Shown: positions 8,012-16,600 of the stretch, piece after piece
How the letters are laid out: each line of letters opens with the position of its first letter
How positions within the stretch are numbered: position 1 is the stretch's first letter
Source of the DNA: Vreelandella glaciei
GTDB lineage: Bacteria; Pseudomonadota; Gammaproteobacteria; Pseudomonadales; Halomonadaceae
Direction of reading: 5' to 3'
Length of the DNA stretch: 64,000 nt
Assembly (NCBI RefSeq): GCF_013415125.1
Contig: NZ_JACCDE010000019.1
Location: 41,029-105,028, forward strand
The notes under the pieces: generated by a model
Database searches by the model: none
What the model saw: the letters and a program-made list of their open reading frames with translations, nothing else
What the model was told of the DNA's origin: nothing
Translations under genes and position numbers: made by a program

Positions 8012-8833
8012 ATGCACCCCACCGACACTGATGCTGACGACCTGCAGTTGCCCGGAAAAGATCGCAACTTTGTGACTGCGCTCGCGCGCGGCTTAGAGTT
8101 GCTGCGCGCCTTTGGCGCAGGTGAAGAGTATTTAGGCAATGCTGAGCTGTCCAACCGTACAAGTATTCCTCGCCCGACGGTGTCACGGTTAACCTATACC
8201 CTGACCCAGTTGGGCTATCTCCAGCACAATACCCACCTGGAAAAGTACCGCCTTGGGCCAGGTGTCTTGGCCTTGGGGTATCGCTTTCTTGCCAATATGG
8301 GTATTCGCGAAATTGCTCGCCCGCATCTGCAGAAATTTGCCGATGCTACCGACTGTAACGTTAGCCTGGGTGGGGCCGACCGCAGCGACATGGTCTACCT
8401 GGAAACCTGCCACGGCCATGGGCCGCTAATCATTCGCCTGGACACGGGCTCCCGCCTGCCCATTGCCACTTCTGCGATTGGCCGTGCCTGGCTATGCGGC
8501 TTGTCTGACGAACGGCGCCAGCAGGTGCTCCAGGAGTTGGCCAGCGAGTATGGTAGTGACTGGCCGCGTTATGAAGCGGGTATACAACAGAGCTTTAAAG
8601 ACTATGCGCAGTACGGTTTTTGCCTCTCTGAGCAGGATTGGCAGCGCGATATTAGCGCCGTGGCGATGCCGCTGATTTTGGAAGATGGCGCCGAGGTCAT
8701 GGCGATTAACTGCGGCGGCTCCAGCCTGCGCTTGGATCACGACCGCTTGGTTAATAACTTAGGCCCTCGTCTCAAGGAAGTCGCTAATCAGATTAAGCAG
8801 GAACTAGCGCCAAGAGACCGCTCGGCACGGTAA
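8012..8833 (+). CDS. IclR-family transcriptional regulator
   Basis: 273 residues. An N-terminal winged helix-turn-helix (about 22-80, including LSNRTSIPRPTVSRLTYTL) is followed by the IclR effector-binding domain ending in AVAMPLILEDGAEVMAINCGG. The segment DRNFVTALARGLELLRAF is typical of PcaR/PobR/PcaU relatives that control aromatic or dicarboxylic acid catabolism. The gene follows the thiolase by about 100 nt on the same strand. It is the only local candidate for binding the TTYTGC-N3-GCARAA palindromes at 245, 5007 and 5090, since IclR proteins typically use short palindromes in divergent promoters. I see no copy of the motif in its own upstream 100 bp. Confidence 0.92.
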   Translation: MHPTDTDADDLQLPGKDRNFVTALARGLELLRAFGAGEEYLGNAELSNRTSIPRPTVSRLTYTLTQLGYLQHNTHLEKYRLGPGVLALGYRFLANMGIREIARPHLQKFADATDCNVSLGGADRSDMVYLETCHGHGPLIIRLDTGSRLPIATSAIGRAWLCGLSDERRQQVLQELASEYGSDWPRYEAGIQQSFKDYAQYGFCLSEQDWQRDISAVAMPLILEDGAEVMAINCGGSSLRLDHDRLVNNLGPRLKEVANQIKQELAPRDRSAR

Positions 8834-8926
8834 ATTCAAGCTAGGGAGACTTTAACTAACGCCCGTTTGAATGCATCATAGACTTCTAAGCAAGCGCATC
8901 GATACCAAGAACGCCAAGGAGTGGGG

Positions 8927-10060
8927 ATGCCAAGCGAGTGGATAGCGCGTCATGATCAAACAGTAACCCTCAAAGGCGAGTGGACGCTTGCCAACTACCG
9001 GCATATCAAAACGGCGCTTATTCACACAGAGCTCATTAACACAGAGCCCGGCAAGCCAACGGGTGCGACAGTTTCGCTAGACGCGATCACGCGCCTTGAT
9101 ACCGCTGGTGCCATACTCATCGTTGAGCTGATTGGCGTTGAGAAAGCGCGTGCAGTAGCCGACTGGGCAGCAGAGCTGCCGAGAGAGCAGCAGGCACTGC
9201 TTGTGCGTATTGCCGAAGCCATGGAAGCGCCGCTTGATGTTGCTCCTCCTTCCTATTCACGTATTAGCCAAGCGCTTGCCAGTGTGGGCCAACAAATGGT
9301 GGGGCTTTGGTCTCAGCAGCACCAGCTGCTGGCCTTTATTGGTCTTGTCATGGCCACCCTCTTCCATCTGGCATTGCGGCCACGCCACTGGCGTTTAACG
9401 GCCACCGTTGCCCATATTCAGCAGAGCGGTCTTAACGCCGTACCCATCGTCGCACTACTAACCTTTATGGTGGGTGCCGTCGTGGCTTTCCTTGGCGCTA
9501 CCGTTTTGCAGGATTTTGGCGCCACCATTTATACCATCGATCTTGTTGCGTTCTCTTTCTTGCGGGAGTTCGGCGTTCTGCTTGCTGCGATCCTACTCGC
9601 AGGACGAACCGCCAGCGCCTTTACTGCCCAGATCGGCGCCATGAAATCCAACGAAGAGATTGATGCCCTGCAGGCCCAAGGGCTAGATCCTATCGAGCTT
9701 TTGGTACTCCCAAGGGTAATGGCGATGTTAATTAGCCTGCCCATGCTCGCCTTTGTAGGTATGCTCAGCGGCTTAGCGGGTGGCGCCATGGTCACCTCCC
9801 TATCACTGGATATTTCACTTACCCAGTTTATGGCCACGTTGCAAAAAGACGTATCGGTGACGCATTTTTTGGTAGGCCTTAGCAAAGCACCGGTGTTTGC
9901 CTTTGTGATCGCCGTTATTGGCTGCCTTGAAGGCTTTAAGGTCAGCGGCAGCGCGCAGTCGGTGGGAGAACACACCACGTCAAGCGTCGTTCAATCGATT
10001 TTTATGGTGATTCTGATTGATGCCGTCGCCGCGCTGTTCTTTATGGAGATGGGCTGGTGA
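8927..10060 (+). CDS. MlaE-type ABC permease with fused N-terminal STAS domain
   Basis: 377 residues. Residues 1 to ~85 form a STAS-like domain (VTLKGEWTLANYRHI, then LDAITRLDTAGAILIVELIG) equivalent to the separate MlaB protein. The rest is the MlaE/YrbE permease, with GAVVAFLGATVLQDFGA and the conserved EFGVLLAAILLAGRTASAFTAQIGAMKSNEEIDAL coupling region near 215-250. It moves phospholipid between inner membrane and an MCE-protein shuttle. The ATG at 8927 is chosen because AAGGAG (8916-8921) precedes it by 5 nt; a GTG at 8921 overlaps that site. The ATPase gene overlaps the end by 4 nt, and the ABC-MCE-lipoprotein genes complete the operon. Confidence 0.92.
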   Translation: MPSEWIARHDQTVTLKGEWTLANYRHIKTALIHTELINTEPGKPTGATVSLDAITRLDTAGAILIVELIGVEKARAVADWAAELPREQQALLVRIAEAMEAPLDVAPPSYSRISQALASVGQQMVGLWSQQHQLLAFIGLVMATLFHLALRPRHWRLTATVAHIQQSGLNAVPIVALLTFMVGAVVAFLGATVLQDFGATIYTIDLVAFSFLREFGVLLAAILLAGRTASAFTAQIGAMKSNEEIDALQAQGLDPIELLVLPRVMAMLISLPMLAFVGMLSGLAGGAMVTSLSLDISLTQFMATLQKDVSVTHFLVGLSKAPVFAFVIAVIGCLEGFKVSGSAQSVGEHTTSSVVQSIFMVILIDAVAALFFMEMGW

Positions 10061-10884
10061 TAGATTCAGCTAAATCGACACCACAACCCGATCAACCGGT
10101 GATTCAGGTAAAGGGATTAGTTAACCGTTTCGGCGCCCATGTAGTTCATGAAAACCTGGATTTGACCCTTAAGCGCGGAGAAATTCTTGGCGTTGTGGGC
10201 GGTTCAGGTACCGGTAAATCAGTGCTTCTGCGTAGTATCGTTGGTTTGAAACGACCCAATGGCGGCGCGGTTGAAGTGCTTGGCAATACGCTTAACGAGC
10301 TAGACGACAAGCAACGTAGCCAAATAGAGCGGCGCTTTGGCGTGCTGTTTCAGCGCGGTGCGCTGTTTAGCTCGTTGAACCTACAAGAGAATATTGCCCT
10401 ACCGCTAATTGAACATGCCAGGCTACCCCGTGAAGACGCCGAGCATCTTGCCAGGGTCAAGCTTGCGCTGGTCGGGTTGCCGCCACAGGCAGCACTGCAG
10501 TTTCCTGAGTCGCTATCTGGTGGCATGGTCAAGCGCGCCGCCCTCGCCCGCGCCTTAGCGCTTGACCCTGAGATTCTATTCCTTGATGAACCGACCGCTG
10601 GGCTTGACCCTATCGGCGCGGCGGCCTTCGATCAGTTGCTAGTCACCCTTCGCAATGCGCTGGGATTCAGCGTATTTCTGGTTACCCATGACTTGGATAC
10701 GCTATACGCCGCCTGCGACCGGGTAGCGGTACTCTCGCAAAAACGCGTATTAGTCGTAGATACCATTGATAAAGTGGCGGATACCGACGACGAGTGGGTT
10801 CAAGACTACTTTCACGGGCCGCGTGGTCGAGCCGCTCAGCGTGCTCATGCCGCCTTTTCAACGAATGCTTACACTCAGGAGTGA
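10057..10884 (+). CDS. MlaF-type ABC transporter ATPase
   Basis: 275 residues with all ABC motifs: Walker A GGSGTGKS (48-55), the variant signature LSGGMVKRAALARAL characteristic of MlaF-type proteins (M in place of Q), Walker B ILFLDEPTAGLDP, and the switch histidine in VFLVTHDLDTL. It powers lipid transport by the adjacent STAS-MlaE permease. The start is GTG, in the 4-nt overlap GTGA with the permease stop, indicating coupled translation. The gene for the MCE-domain protein follows after 6 nt. Confidence 0.93.
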   Translation: MIDSAKSTPQPDQPVIQVKGLVNRFGAHVVHENLDLTLKRGEILGVVGGSGTGKSVLLRSIVGLKRPNGGAVEVLGNTLNELDDKQRSQIERRFGVLFQRGALFSSLNLQENIALPLIEHARLPREDAEHLARVKLALVGLPPQAALQFPESLSGGMVKRAALARALALDPEILFLDEPTAGLDPIGAAAFDQLLVTLRNALGFSVFLVTHDLDTLYAACDRVAVLSQKRVLVVDTIDKVADTDDEWVQDYFHGPRGRAAQRAHAAFSTNAYTQE

Positions 10885-10890
10885 GGGTCG

Positions 10891-11832
10891 ATGGAAACCC
10901 GCGCACATCACGTTTTGATAGGTCTGTTCACACTGGGAACCGCCGTCGCGGCGCTGCTGTTTGCACTATGGATGAGCTACGCAGCCGGTGAACGTAGCTA
11001 CCAGCCTTACCGCATTCTATTTGAGCGCAGCGTTAGCGGCTTATCGGTCGGCAGCCGAGTGCAATATAACGGTATTGAGGTGGGGGACGTCACCGAGCTT
11101 AACCTTAATCCTGATGACCCTCGGCAGGTGATTGCCCATATCCGCGTTTACGATGACGCACCGATCAAGACGGACACGCGGGCAAAACTTGCCTTTGCCA
11201 GCATCACCGGCAGCATGTCTGTGCAACTCCACGGCGGCACCCCTGAAGCCCCGCTGCTGATTGACCAAACCGATATCGAAGCGCCGTTTATAAGCGCAGA
11301 CCCTTCGCCCATCGCCACGCTGTTCGATGAAGGCGAAGATATGATCGAGAACATCAACTCAATCCTGAAAAACGTTAACGAGCTGTTTGACGATAATAAC
11401 CGTGATCAGGCAGGCAATATTTTAACCAACATTGCTCAGATTACCGAGATGATTGCCGCCCAGCAGAACGCCTTGGATCAAAATATGGCGCTTTTCGGCG
11501 AAGCCACTCGCCAAGCAACTAACACGCTTAGCAGCATCGACGCACTTAGCCAGGAAGCGACACAGCTGCTGCGTCAAGAGGGCCGGCTGGTAATGCAGAG
11601 CGCCGCTGATGCGAGTAGCGATGTCGCCCGGGCGGCTCAACGCATTGAGCAGTTAGTGGAAACTAACGCTGGTGCCATCGAGGGCAGCCTGCAGGGCGCG
11701 CAAGATATTGCCCCAGCGCTCTCTTCGCTGCGCTCCACGCTCGATACATTGGATCGTATTACCCGCCAGCTAGAGGAGAGCCCAACAGACTTTTTTCTGG
11801 GCCGTGATCAGGTAGAGGAGTTCCGCCCATGA
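10891..11832 (+). CDS. MCE-domain (MlaD-type) lipid-binding protein
   Basis: 313 residues. One N-terminal transmembrane anchor (about 8-30) is followed by a single MCE domain at about 38-118 (SVSGLSVGSRVQYNGIEVGDVTELNLNP and ITGSMSVQLHGG). A long, probably coiled-coil helical region (about 150-290) follows. E. coli MlaD is about 183 residues; the extra helix resembles longer MCE proteins that form periplasmic tunnels, so this one may span more of the periplasm. It is the periplasmic substrate-binding part of the operon. The lipoprotein gene overlaps by 4 nt. Confidence 0.9.
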   Translation: METRAHHVLIGLFTLGTAVAALLFALWMSYAAGERSYQPYRILFERSVSGLSVGSRVQYNGIEVGDVTELNLNPDDPRQVIAHIRVYDDAPIKTDTRAKLAFASITGSMSVQLHGGTPEAPLLIDQTDIEAPFISADPSPIATLFDEGEDMIENINSILKNVNELFDDNNRDQAGNILTNIAQITEMIAAQQNALDQNMALFGEATRQATNTLSSIDALSQEATQLLRQEGRLVMQSAADASSDVARAAQRIEQLVETNAGAIEGSLQGAQDIAPALSSLRSTLDTLDRITRQLEESPTDFFLGRDQVEEFRP

Positions 11833-12458
11833 AGTTACGCCCCGCTGTTTTCGTTTCTGTTGTCTGCGTTACTGCCGTACTGCTGATGAGTAGTGGCTGT
11901 TCAATATTGCCCGAAAGTGAGCCAGCGACGCTGTATCGTTTGCCCAGTAGCGATATACAGCCCGTCACATCAGATTCTATGACCACCCGCCAACGCCTTG
12001 CTGTGGCTGCTCCGCAGGCGGGGCATTTACTGAGTAGCAACCGTATTGTGGTTTACCCAGAGGGTAATGTGGTTAATGTGTACGAAGCTGCCCGCTGGCA
12101 AGAGAATGCCCCTGCTTTACTCCAATCGCGCTTGATCACTGGGTTACAGCAGAGCCGCCTATTCGCCAGCGTGGGTAGCGATAGCCTGCCTTCCGAGCAA
12201 CTGCTGCTCAGCGAACTACGTCACTTTCAGAGCGACTACGCTACCCGTCCGCCCACGGTGAAAGTTCAGCTCGATGTTCAGCTCGTCAGCACTCAAAACC
12301 GCGCTTCAATCGCGTCTCAAAGCTTCACCACCAGCGCGCAATCAATAAGCACCGATATACCTGATGTGGTTAATGCGTTTGGTATCGCTAGCGACGAGCT
12401 TGCTGAGGAACTGGTCAACTGGCTGGCCAATCAGGAGGAAGCTAATCCCCTTGATTAA
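11829..12458 (+). CDS. ABC-type transport auxiliary lipoprotein (PqiC/YmbA-like)
   Basis: 209 residues starting with a lipoprotein signal peptide; the lipobox LMSSGC places the lipidated cysteine at C24. The mature part (ATLYRLPSSDIQP, then NRIVVYPEGNVVNVYEAARWQENAPALLQSRLI and LLSELRHFQSDY) fits the PqiC/YmbA-like auxiliary lipoprotein family found with MCE systems. It is presumably in the outer membrane as docking partner for the MCE protein. The start overlaps the MCE gene by 4 nt. It ends 25 nt from the convergent kinase-like gene without an obvious terminator between them. Confidence 0.85.
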   Translation: MKLRPAVFVSVVCVTAVLLMSSGCSILPESEPATLYRLPSSDIQPVTSDSMTTRQRLAVAAPQAGHLLSSNRIVVYPEGNVVNVYEAARWQENAPALLQSRLITGLQQSRLFASVGSDSLPSEQLLLSELRHFQSDYATRPPTVKVQLDVQLVSTQNRASIASQSFTTSAQSISTDIPDVVNAFGIASDELAEELVNWLANQEEANPLD

Positions 12459-12483
12459 GCTAGCAGTGACTAAGCCAGCGTGA

Positions 12484-14346
12484 TTAGGACGTTGTTGCCC
12501 TTCGGACATACTCCCGCGGGTCGCGGGGGTAGTAGCGTTCGGGTTGGCTTTCAAGATGAGTAAAATAACGGGTGTCTTTGTAGGGCATCTTCATGTAGCC
12601 CGAGACGCCTAGACCCTCTATTTGGTCTACCGAGGCGAGAATGCGCGCCAGCAGCGTGCGGAACTCTCCCTCTCGAGCCGGATCCAGCAGGCGGTAGTAG
12701 CTGTGTATTTTGAGGTGCTGTGGCAGCGCTTCAAAAATGATCATGCCGGTATGGTGAATATCATTGAGCTGCTGCAGCACATGCATAATCGCCTCGGGCA
12801 GTACCAACAGCTCTTCTGGGTCGGGGCCATCCTCAAAGTAGCTGTGCTGACGGGTGCGATCCTCGAGCTCCGGTACTGCGCTCAACTCATAGCCTATCGC
12901 CATGCTGGGTTCGCTAACGAAAGCTTCATCCACGGAAGCTCGTTCTAAGTGCAGTGTTTGCCGCGCGTTAAACAAGCAGCTTTTAAACACGCCCTGGCGG
13001 TGAATTGCCCGCGCCAAGTGCACCATATTATTGACCGCTTCGATAAACGCAGGTTTCAGCGTCGGGTCGTGTAAATTTAACGACGAGTCGATATATACCC
13101 CTTCCCGCTCCCAGCGTACCGCCAAGCCCCCCACCACCGGATATTTGCCCAAGCGGCTCACCGACGCCAAAAAGGCCTTTTCGGTTTCACCCATACCCTG
13201 CATAAACTGTTTGTAATAGCGATCGAGTTGTACGTCATTGACATCATTCAGGGTTTCTTGAGCATGCTCTTCCTGTGAAAAGGCTTCGCGCAGGAAGGCT
13301 TTGCGCGAGCTATAGACCACGGTATCGATCTCCTGATGCGCGGGGCGCGCCCATACCGGCACCAGCGGTACATTGTGCGATGCGGGCAGATCGATCATTA
13401 CGACTCTGGCCATACGCGACATGTGGTTTAGAAAGTAGTCGCCTGCTTTGCGCCGCACCAGAGGGTCGGGGTCGAGCATTCCATCCAGGGTGCGGGCAAA
13501 CTCCATCGGTAACCCCAGCGAACTGGCGGGAATCGCCCGATGGCCAAATCGACACGACTGCGCCGACGCCAGCGCATACAGGGTGCCTGCTGCGCCCTGC
13601 TCATCAAATCGCGGCGATGACAGTGCGCCGTTTAACTGCTCTTCGCCAATAAAGTAAACATCGCCCAGTCGGGCATTGGTTTGCTGCAGATTATCCGACA
13701 TCAGCTCCATGACGTTGGCGCCCACAAACTGCAGTTGAGCATCCAATTGGGCAAATACCGATGAGCCCCAATCGATTAGCGCAATAGACTCCTGCTCGGC
13801 GTCATATACCAAGTTAGAAGGCTTAATATCGCCATGCACTACCGGCCGTGCCTGGGAGCCTGACTCCCGGCGCAGGGTAAGCAGGATGTCGGCCAACTGC
13901 GCCGCCATGCGCACAATCAAGCGGGGTGAGAGGCGCCCCTGTTTAAGCGATACCTGCTCTAGATTCCAGCCGGGGGCACGCTCCATCACCAGAATGGACT
14001 GCCCCCGGGAACGCTGGTAGGCAATGAGACCTGGTATGCGAGGATGGGACACCTGCTCGAGCATAAACGCCTCCTCTTCGAGGCGTTCCTGCAAGTGCGT
14101 GGGTAGGGTAATGCGCGAGAATTTAAACACATAGTGCGCTACAGCACCTTGGTGGACGGTGCTGCCAGCAAATACAAAACCGTAGGCACCCTTGCCAATG
14201 AGCTCGATGCCCTGATAGCCCAACTGGGAGAGCTGCGCCTGGCACAGCGCCACCCAGTCTTTAAGCTTGCGGGCATCGTGATGACTCAGCAGATATACCG
14301 ACTGCTCTTCGGGTATGTAAAACTGCTGAAGCGGTGCCTGGGACAT
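12484..14346 (-). CDS. Hanks-type Ser/Thr protein kinase-like protein, co-operonic with the branched-chain oxoacid dehydrogenase
   Basis: 620 residues, with no signal peptide or membrane span. The N-terminal ~300 residues carry a full set of kinase motifs: glycine loop GKGAYGFVF (51-59), VAIK-type lysine K75 in VFKF, an acidic alphaC helix (E90-E92), catalytic loop HGDIKPSN (171-178; D173, K175, N178) and DWG (192-194) replacing DFG. HGD instead of HRD is common in bacterial atypical kinases. The C-terminal ~320 residues match no family I recognise. The start lies 11 nt after the stop of the E2 gene, so it is almost certainly the last gene of that operon. A role in controlling the dehydrogenase complex is inference. 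Confidence 0.85.
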   Translation of the reverse strand: MSQAPLQQFYIPEEQSVYLLSHHDARKLKDWVALCQAQLSQLGYQGIELIGKGAYGFVFAGSTVHQGAVAHYVFKFSRITLPTHLQERLEEEAFMLEQVSHPRIPGLIAYQRSRGQSILVMERAPGWNLEQVSLKQGRLSPRLIVRMAAQLADILLTLRRESGSQARPVVHGDIKPSNLVYDAEQESIALIDWGSSVFAQLDAQLQFVGANVMELMSDNLQQTNARLGDVYFIGEEQLNGALSSPRFDEQGAAGTLYALASAQSCRFGHRAIPASSLGLPMEFARTLDGMLDPDPLVRRKAGDYFLNHMSRMARVVMIDLPASHNVPLVPVWARPAHQEIDTVVYSSRKAFLREAFSQEEHAQETLNDVNDVQLDRYYKQFMQGMGETEKAFLASVSRLGKYPVVGGLAVRWEREGVYIDSSLNLHDPTLKPAFIEAVNNMVHLARAIHRQGVFKSCLFNARQTLHLERASVDEAFVSEPSMAIGYELSAVPELEDRTRQHSYFEDGPDPEELLVLPEAIMHVLQQLNDIHHTGMIIFEALPQHLKIHSYYRLLDPAREGEFRTLLARILASVDQIEGLGVSGYMKMPYKDTRYFTHLESQPERYYPRDPREYVRRATTS

Positions 14347-14357
14347 AAGTCGCCCTG

Positions 14358-15605
14358 CTAGCCCAAGTGAAGCAGCATGGTCTCTGGGGCTTCCAGAAAG
14401 CCCTTCCAGGCATTACAGAAACGCGCAATGGTACCACCGTCGATAAAGCGGTGATCGCCCGCCCAGGTGATGGTCATAATCGCGCGGCGCTGCACCTCAC
14501 CCTGCTCATCAAAGCGCGGTAACCATTGGGTTTTACCAATCGCCACAATGGCGGCTTCCGGCGCGTTAATAATCGGCGCGGCGTAGGTGCCTCCCAGTGC
14601 ACCGATATTGGAAATACTAATGGTGCCGCCTTTTAGATCCGCCTGATCTACCCGCCCCTCCCGCGCCGATGTTGTTAAACGGCCGACTTCCCGGGCAATA
14701 TCCAATAGGGTTAAGCGCTCAACGTTTTTGACATTGGGCACCATCAAGCCCGCTTTGCTATCCACCGCCATCCCGATATTGCACTGGGTGTAGTAGTGCA
14801 GCTCATCCCCCGCGGCATTTAGCTGGGCATTAACGATGGGCTCTTCGGCGATAGCTAACGCCATGGCTTTCATAAAAAATGGCATCAGCGTCAGCCGCTC
14901 GCCCTGGGCCTCGGCCACCGCTTTCAAGCGCTCTCGCAGCGCCAGCAGTACGGTAACATCGATCTCTTCGCCGTAGTGAAAATGCGGAATAGTGCTGGCT
15001 GCCTCGACCATACGCTTGGCCATGACGGCCCGCACGCCGCGGAGGGGCTCTACTCTTGGCGCTTTGCTTTCGATTGAGCGCTTAACGCCTGCCTGGCTTG
15101 GTGCCGCTGCTATTTGCGCTGGTTGATCAAGATGCGCCAGCACGTCCTCTTTTAACACCCGGCCATCTTTGCCGCTGCCAGCGATCTCCGTAAGCTGTAG
15201 CGAGTGTTCACGCACTAGGCGCCTAACGGCAGGGCTGGCTGGCACCTTGTCATATAAGCGGCCAGCCGCCGAAGTACCTGAAGTAGTGGACGGTTCCGGC
15301 GTCTTTGGCTTATCGCTGGAGGCCGATTGCGCAGTTTCTGGCTCGGCCTCGCTCATAGTGTTACTGGCCCCATCCACTTGATAGGCATACAGCGGCGCAT
15401 GGACTTTAGCAATTTGACCCTGGGCCACATAGAGTTTGGTCACGACACCTGCTTCGGGGGCGGTAATCTCCACCAGAGCCTTGTCGGTCATGACCTCAAC
15501 GATAGGCTGGTCTTCTTCAATTTGATCGCCTTCAGCGACGCGCCATTCGACGACTTCGCACTCGACAATACCTTCGCCAATATCCGGTAGTAAAAAATCG
15601 CTCAT
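14358..15605 (-). CDS. bkdB: Dihydrolipoamide acyltransferase (E2) of the branched-chain 2-oxoacid dehydrogenase complex
   Basis: 415 residues. It has one lipoyl domain (1-80; lipoyl lysine K42 in EVMTDKALVEI), a peripheral subunit-binding domain (about 118-155, SPAVRRLVREHSL), and the C-terminal acyltransferase domain with the catalytic motif DHRFIDG. A single lipoyl domain and the opening FLLPDIGEGIVECEVVEW are typical of BCKDH E2 rather than pyruvate E2. The ATG at 15605 is preceded by CAGGAG; the frame stays open 16 codons upstream, into the E1-beta gene. It transfers the acyl group to CoA. No E3 (lpd) gene is seen nearby, so the complex presumably borrows a general lipoamide dehydrogenase. 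Confidence 0.93.
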   Translation of the reverse strand: MSDFLLPDIGEGIVECEVVEWRVAEGDQIEEDQPIVEVMTDKALVEITAPEAGVVTKLYVAQGQIAKVHAPLYAYQVDGASNTMSEAEPETAQSASSDKPKTPEPSTTSGTSAAGRLYDKVPASPAVRRLVREHSLQLTEIAGSGKDGRVLKEDVLAHLDQPAQIAAAPSQAGVKRSIESKAPRVEPLRGVRAVMAKRMVEAASTIPHFHYGEEIDVTVLLALRERLKAVAEAQGERLTLMPFFMKAMALAIAEEPIVNAQLNAAGDELHYYTQCNIGMAVDSKAGLMVPNVKNVERLTLLDIAREVGRLTTSAREGRVDQADLKGGTISISNIGALGGTYAAPIINAPEAAIVAIGKTQWLPRFDEQGEVQRRAIMTITWAGDHRFIDGGTIARFCNAWKGFLEAPETMLLHLG

Positions 15606-15621
15606 TGTTTTTCTCCTGGCG

Positions 15622-16599
15622 CTAAAAGTTGACGCTTTCGCGAATCGCTTCAAAAATCTTCAGGTGATCAGGCAGATACTCTTTTTCCAGCACCAGCGGA
15701 AAAGGCGTATCCAGACCCGTCACCCGGGCAATGGGCGATTCCAGGTAGAGAAAACAACGCTCTTGAATAGTGGCGGCAATTTCACCGGCAAAACCGCCGG
15801 TTAACGGCGCTTCATGACTCACCACGAGGCGACCAGTTTTTAACACCGATTCAGCTACCGTATCCGCATCCCAGGGTAGCAGTGAGCGTAGGTCGATCAC
15901 TTCACAGGCGATGCCCTGCTCTTCGGCTAACTCGACCGCTTTGCCGATTACCTCCATCTGCGCGCCCCAGCCCACCACGGTAATATCCGTGCCCTCTTTG
16001 GTGATTTCGGCTTCGCCAATGGGAAGCTGGTAATCCTCTTCAGGCACGTCGCCTACCGAAGCGCGATAAAGACGCTTAGGCTCCAGAAAAAGTACCGGGT
16101 CCGGGTCGCGGATAGCAGCAAGCAGTAGCCCTTTGGCCTGATAGGGGTTGCGCGGCACCACCACCTTAAGTCCGGGCGTATGAGTAAAATAAGCTTCGGG
16201 GGATTGGGAGTGATAGAGACCACCGGCGATACCGCCACCGTAAGGGGTGCGAATGGTCAAACCACCAACGTTAAACAGATCGCCTGAGCGGTAGCGGAAC
16301 TTGGCGGTTTCGTTAACGATCTGGTCAAACGCGGGAAAGATATAGTCAGCAAACTGTATTTCTGCCACAGGCACTGAGCCCTGGGCCGCCAAGCCGTTGG
16401 CAAAGCCTATAATGCCCTGCTCGACAAGGGGAGTGTTGAAGCAGCGCGCTTTGCCGTACTTCTCCTGCAAGTGACTGGTGGCCCGAAATACGCCGCCAAA
16501 AATACCCACGTCTTCACCAAAGCAGATGACTTTTTCATCCTCGGCCATGGCGATATCCAGTGCATTATTAATTGCCTGGAGCATGTTCATGGTAGCCAT
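15622..16599 (-). CDS. bkdA2: Branched-chain 2-oxoacid dehydrogenase E1 beta subunit
   Basis: 325 residues with the transketolase-like pyrimidine domain ([26 protein letters not shown] near 11-37; [18 protein letters not shown]) and the C-terminal transketolase domain ([36 protein letters not shown]). With E1-alpha it forms the thiamine diphosphate-dependent heterotetramer that decarboxylates 2-oxoacids from valine, leucine and isoleucine. It follows the E1-alpha stop by 1 nt and precedes E2 by 16 nt. Assignment to branched-chain substrates rests on the overall E1-beta/E2 style; pyruvate or acetoin cannot be excluded from sequence alone. Confidence 0.92.
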   Translation of the reverse strand: MATMNMLQAINNALDIAMAEDEKVICFGEDVGIFGGVFRATSHLQEKYGKARCFNTPLVEQGIIGFANGLAAQGSVPVAEIQFADYIFPAFDQIVNETAKFRYRSGDLFNVGGLTIRTPYGGGIAGGLYHSQSPEAYFTHTPGLKVVVPRNPYQAKGLLLAAIRDPDPVLFLEPKRLYRASVGDVPEEDYQLPIGEAEITKEGTDITVVGWGAQMEVIGKAVELAEEQGIACEVIDLRSLLPWDADTVAESVLKTGRLVVSHEAPLTGGFAGEIAATIQERCFLYLESPIARVTGLDTPFPLVLEKEYLPDHLKIFEAIRESVNF

Positions 16600-16600
16600 G

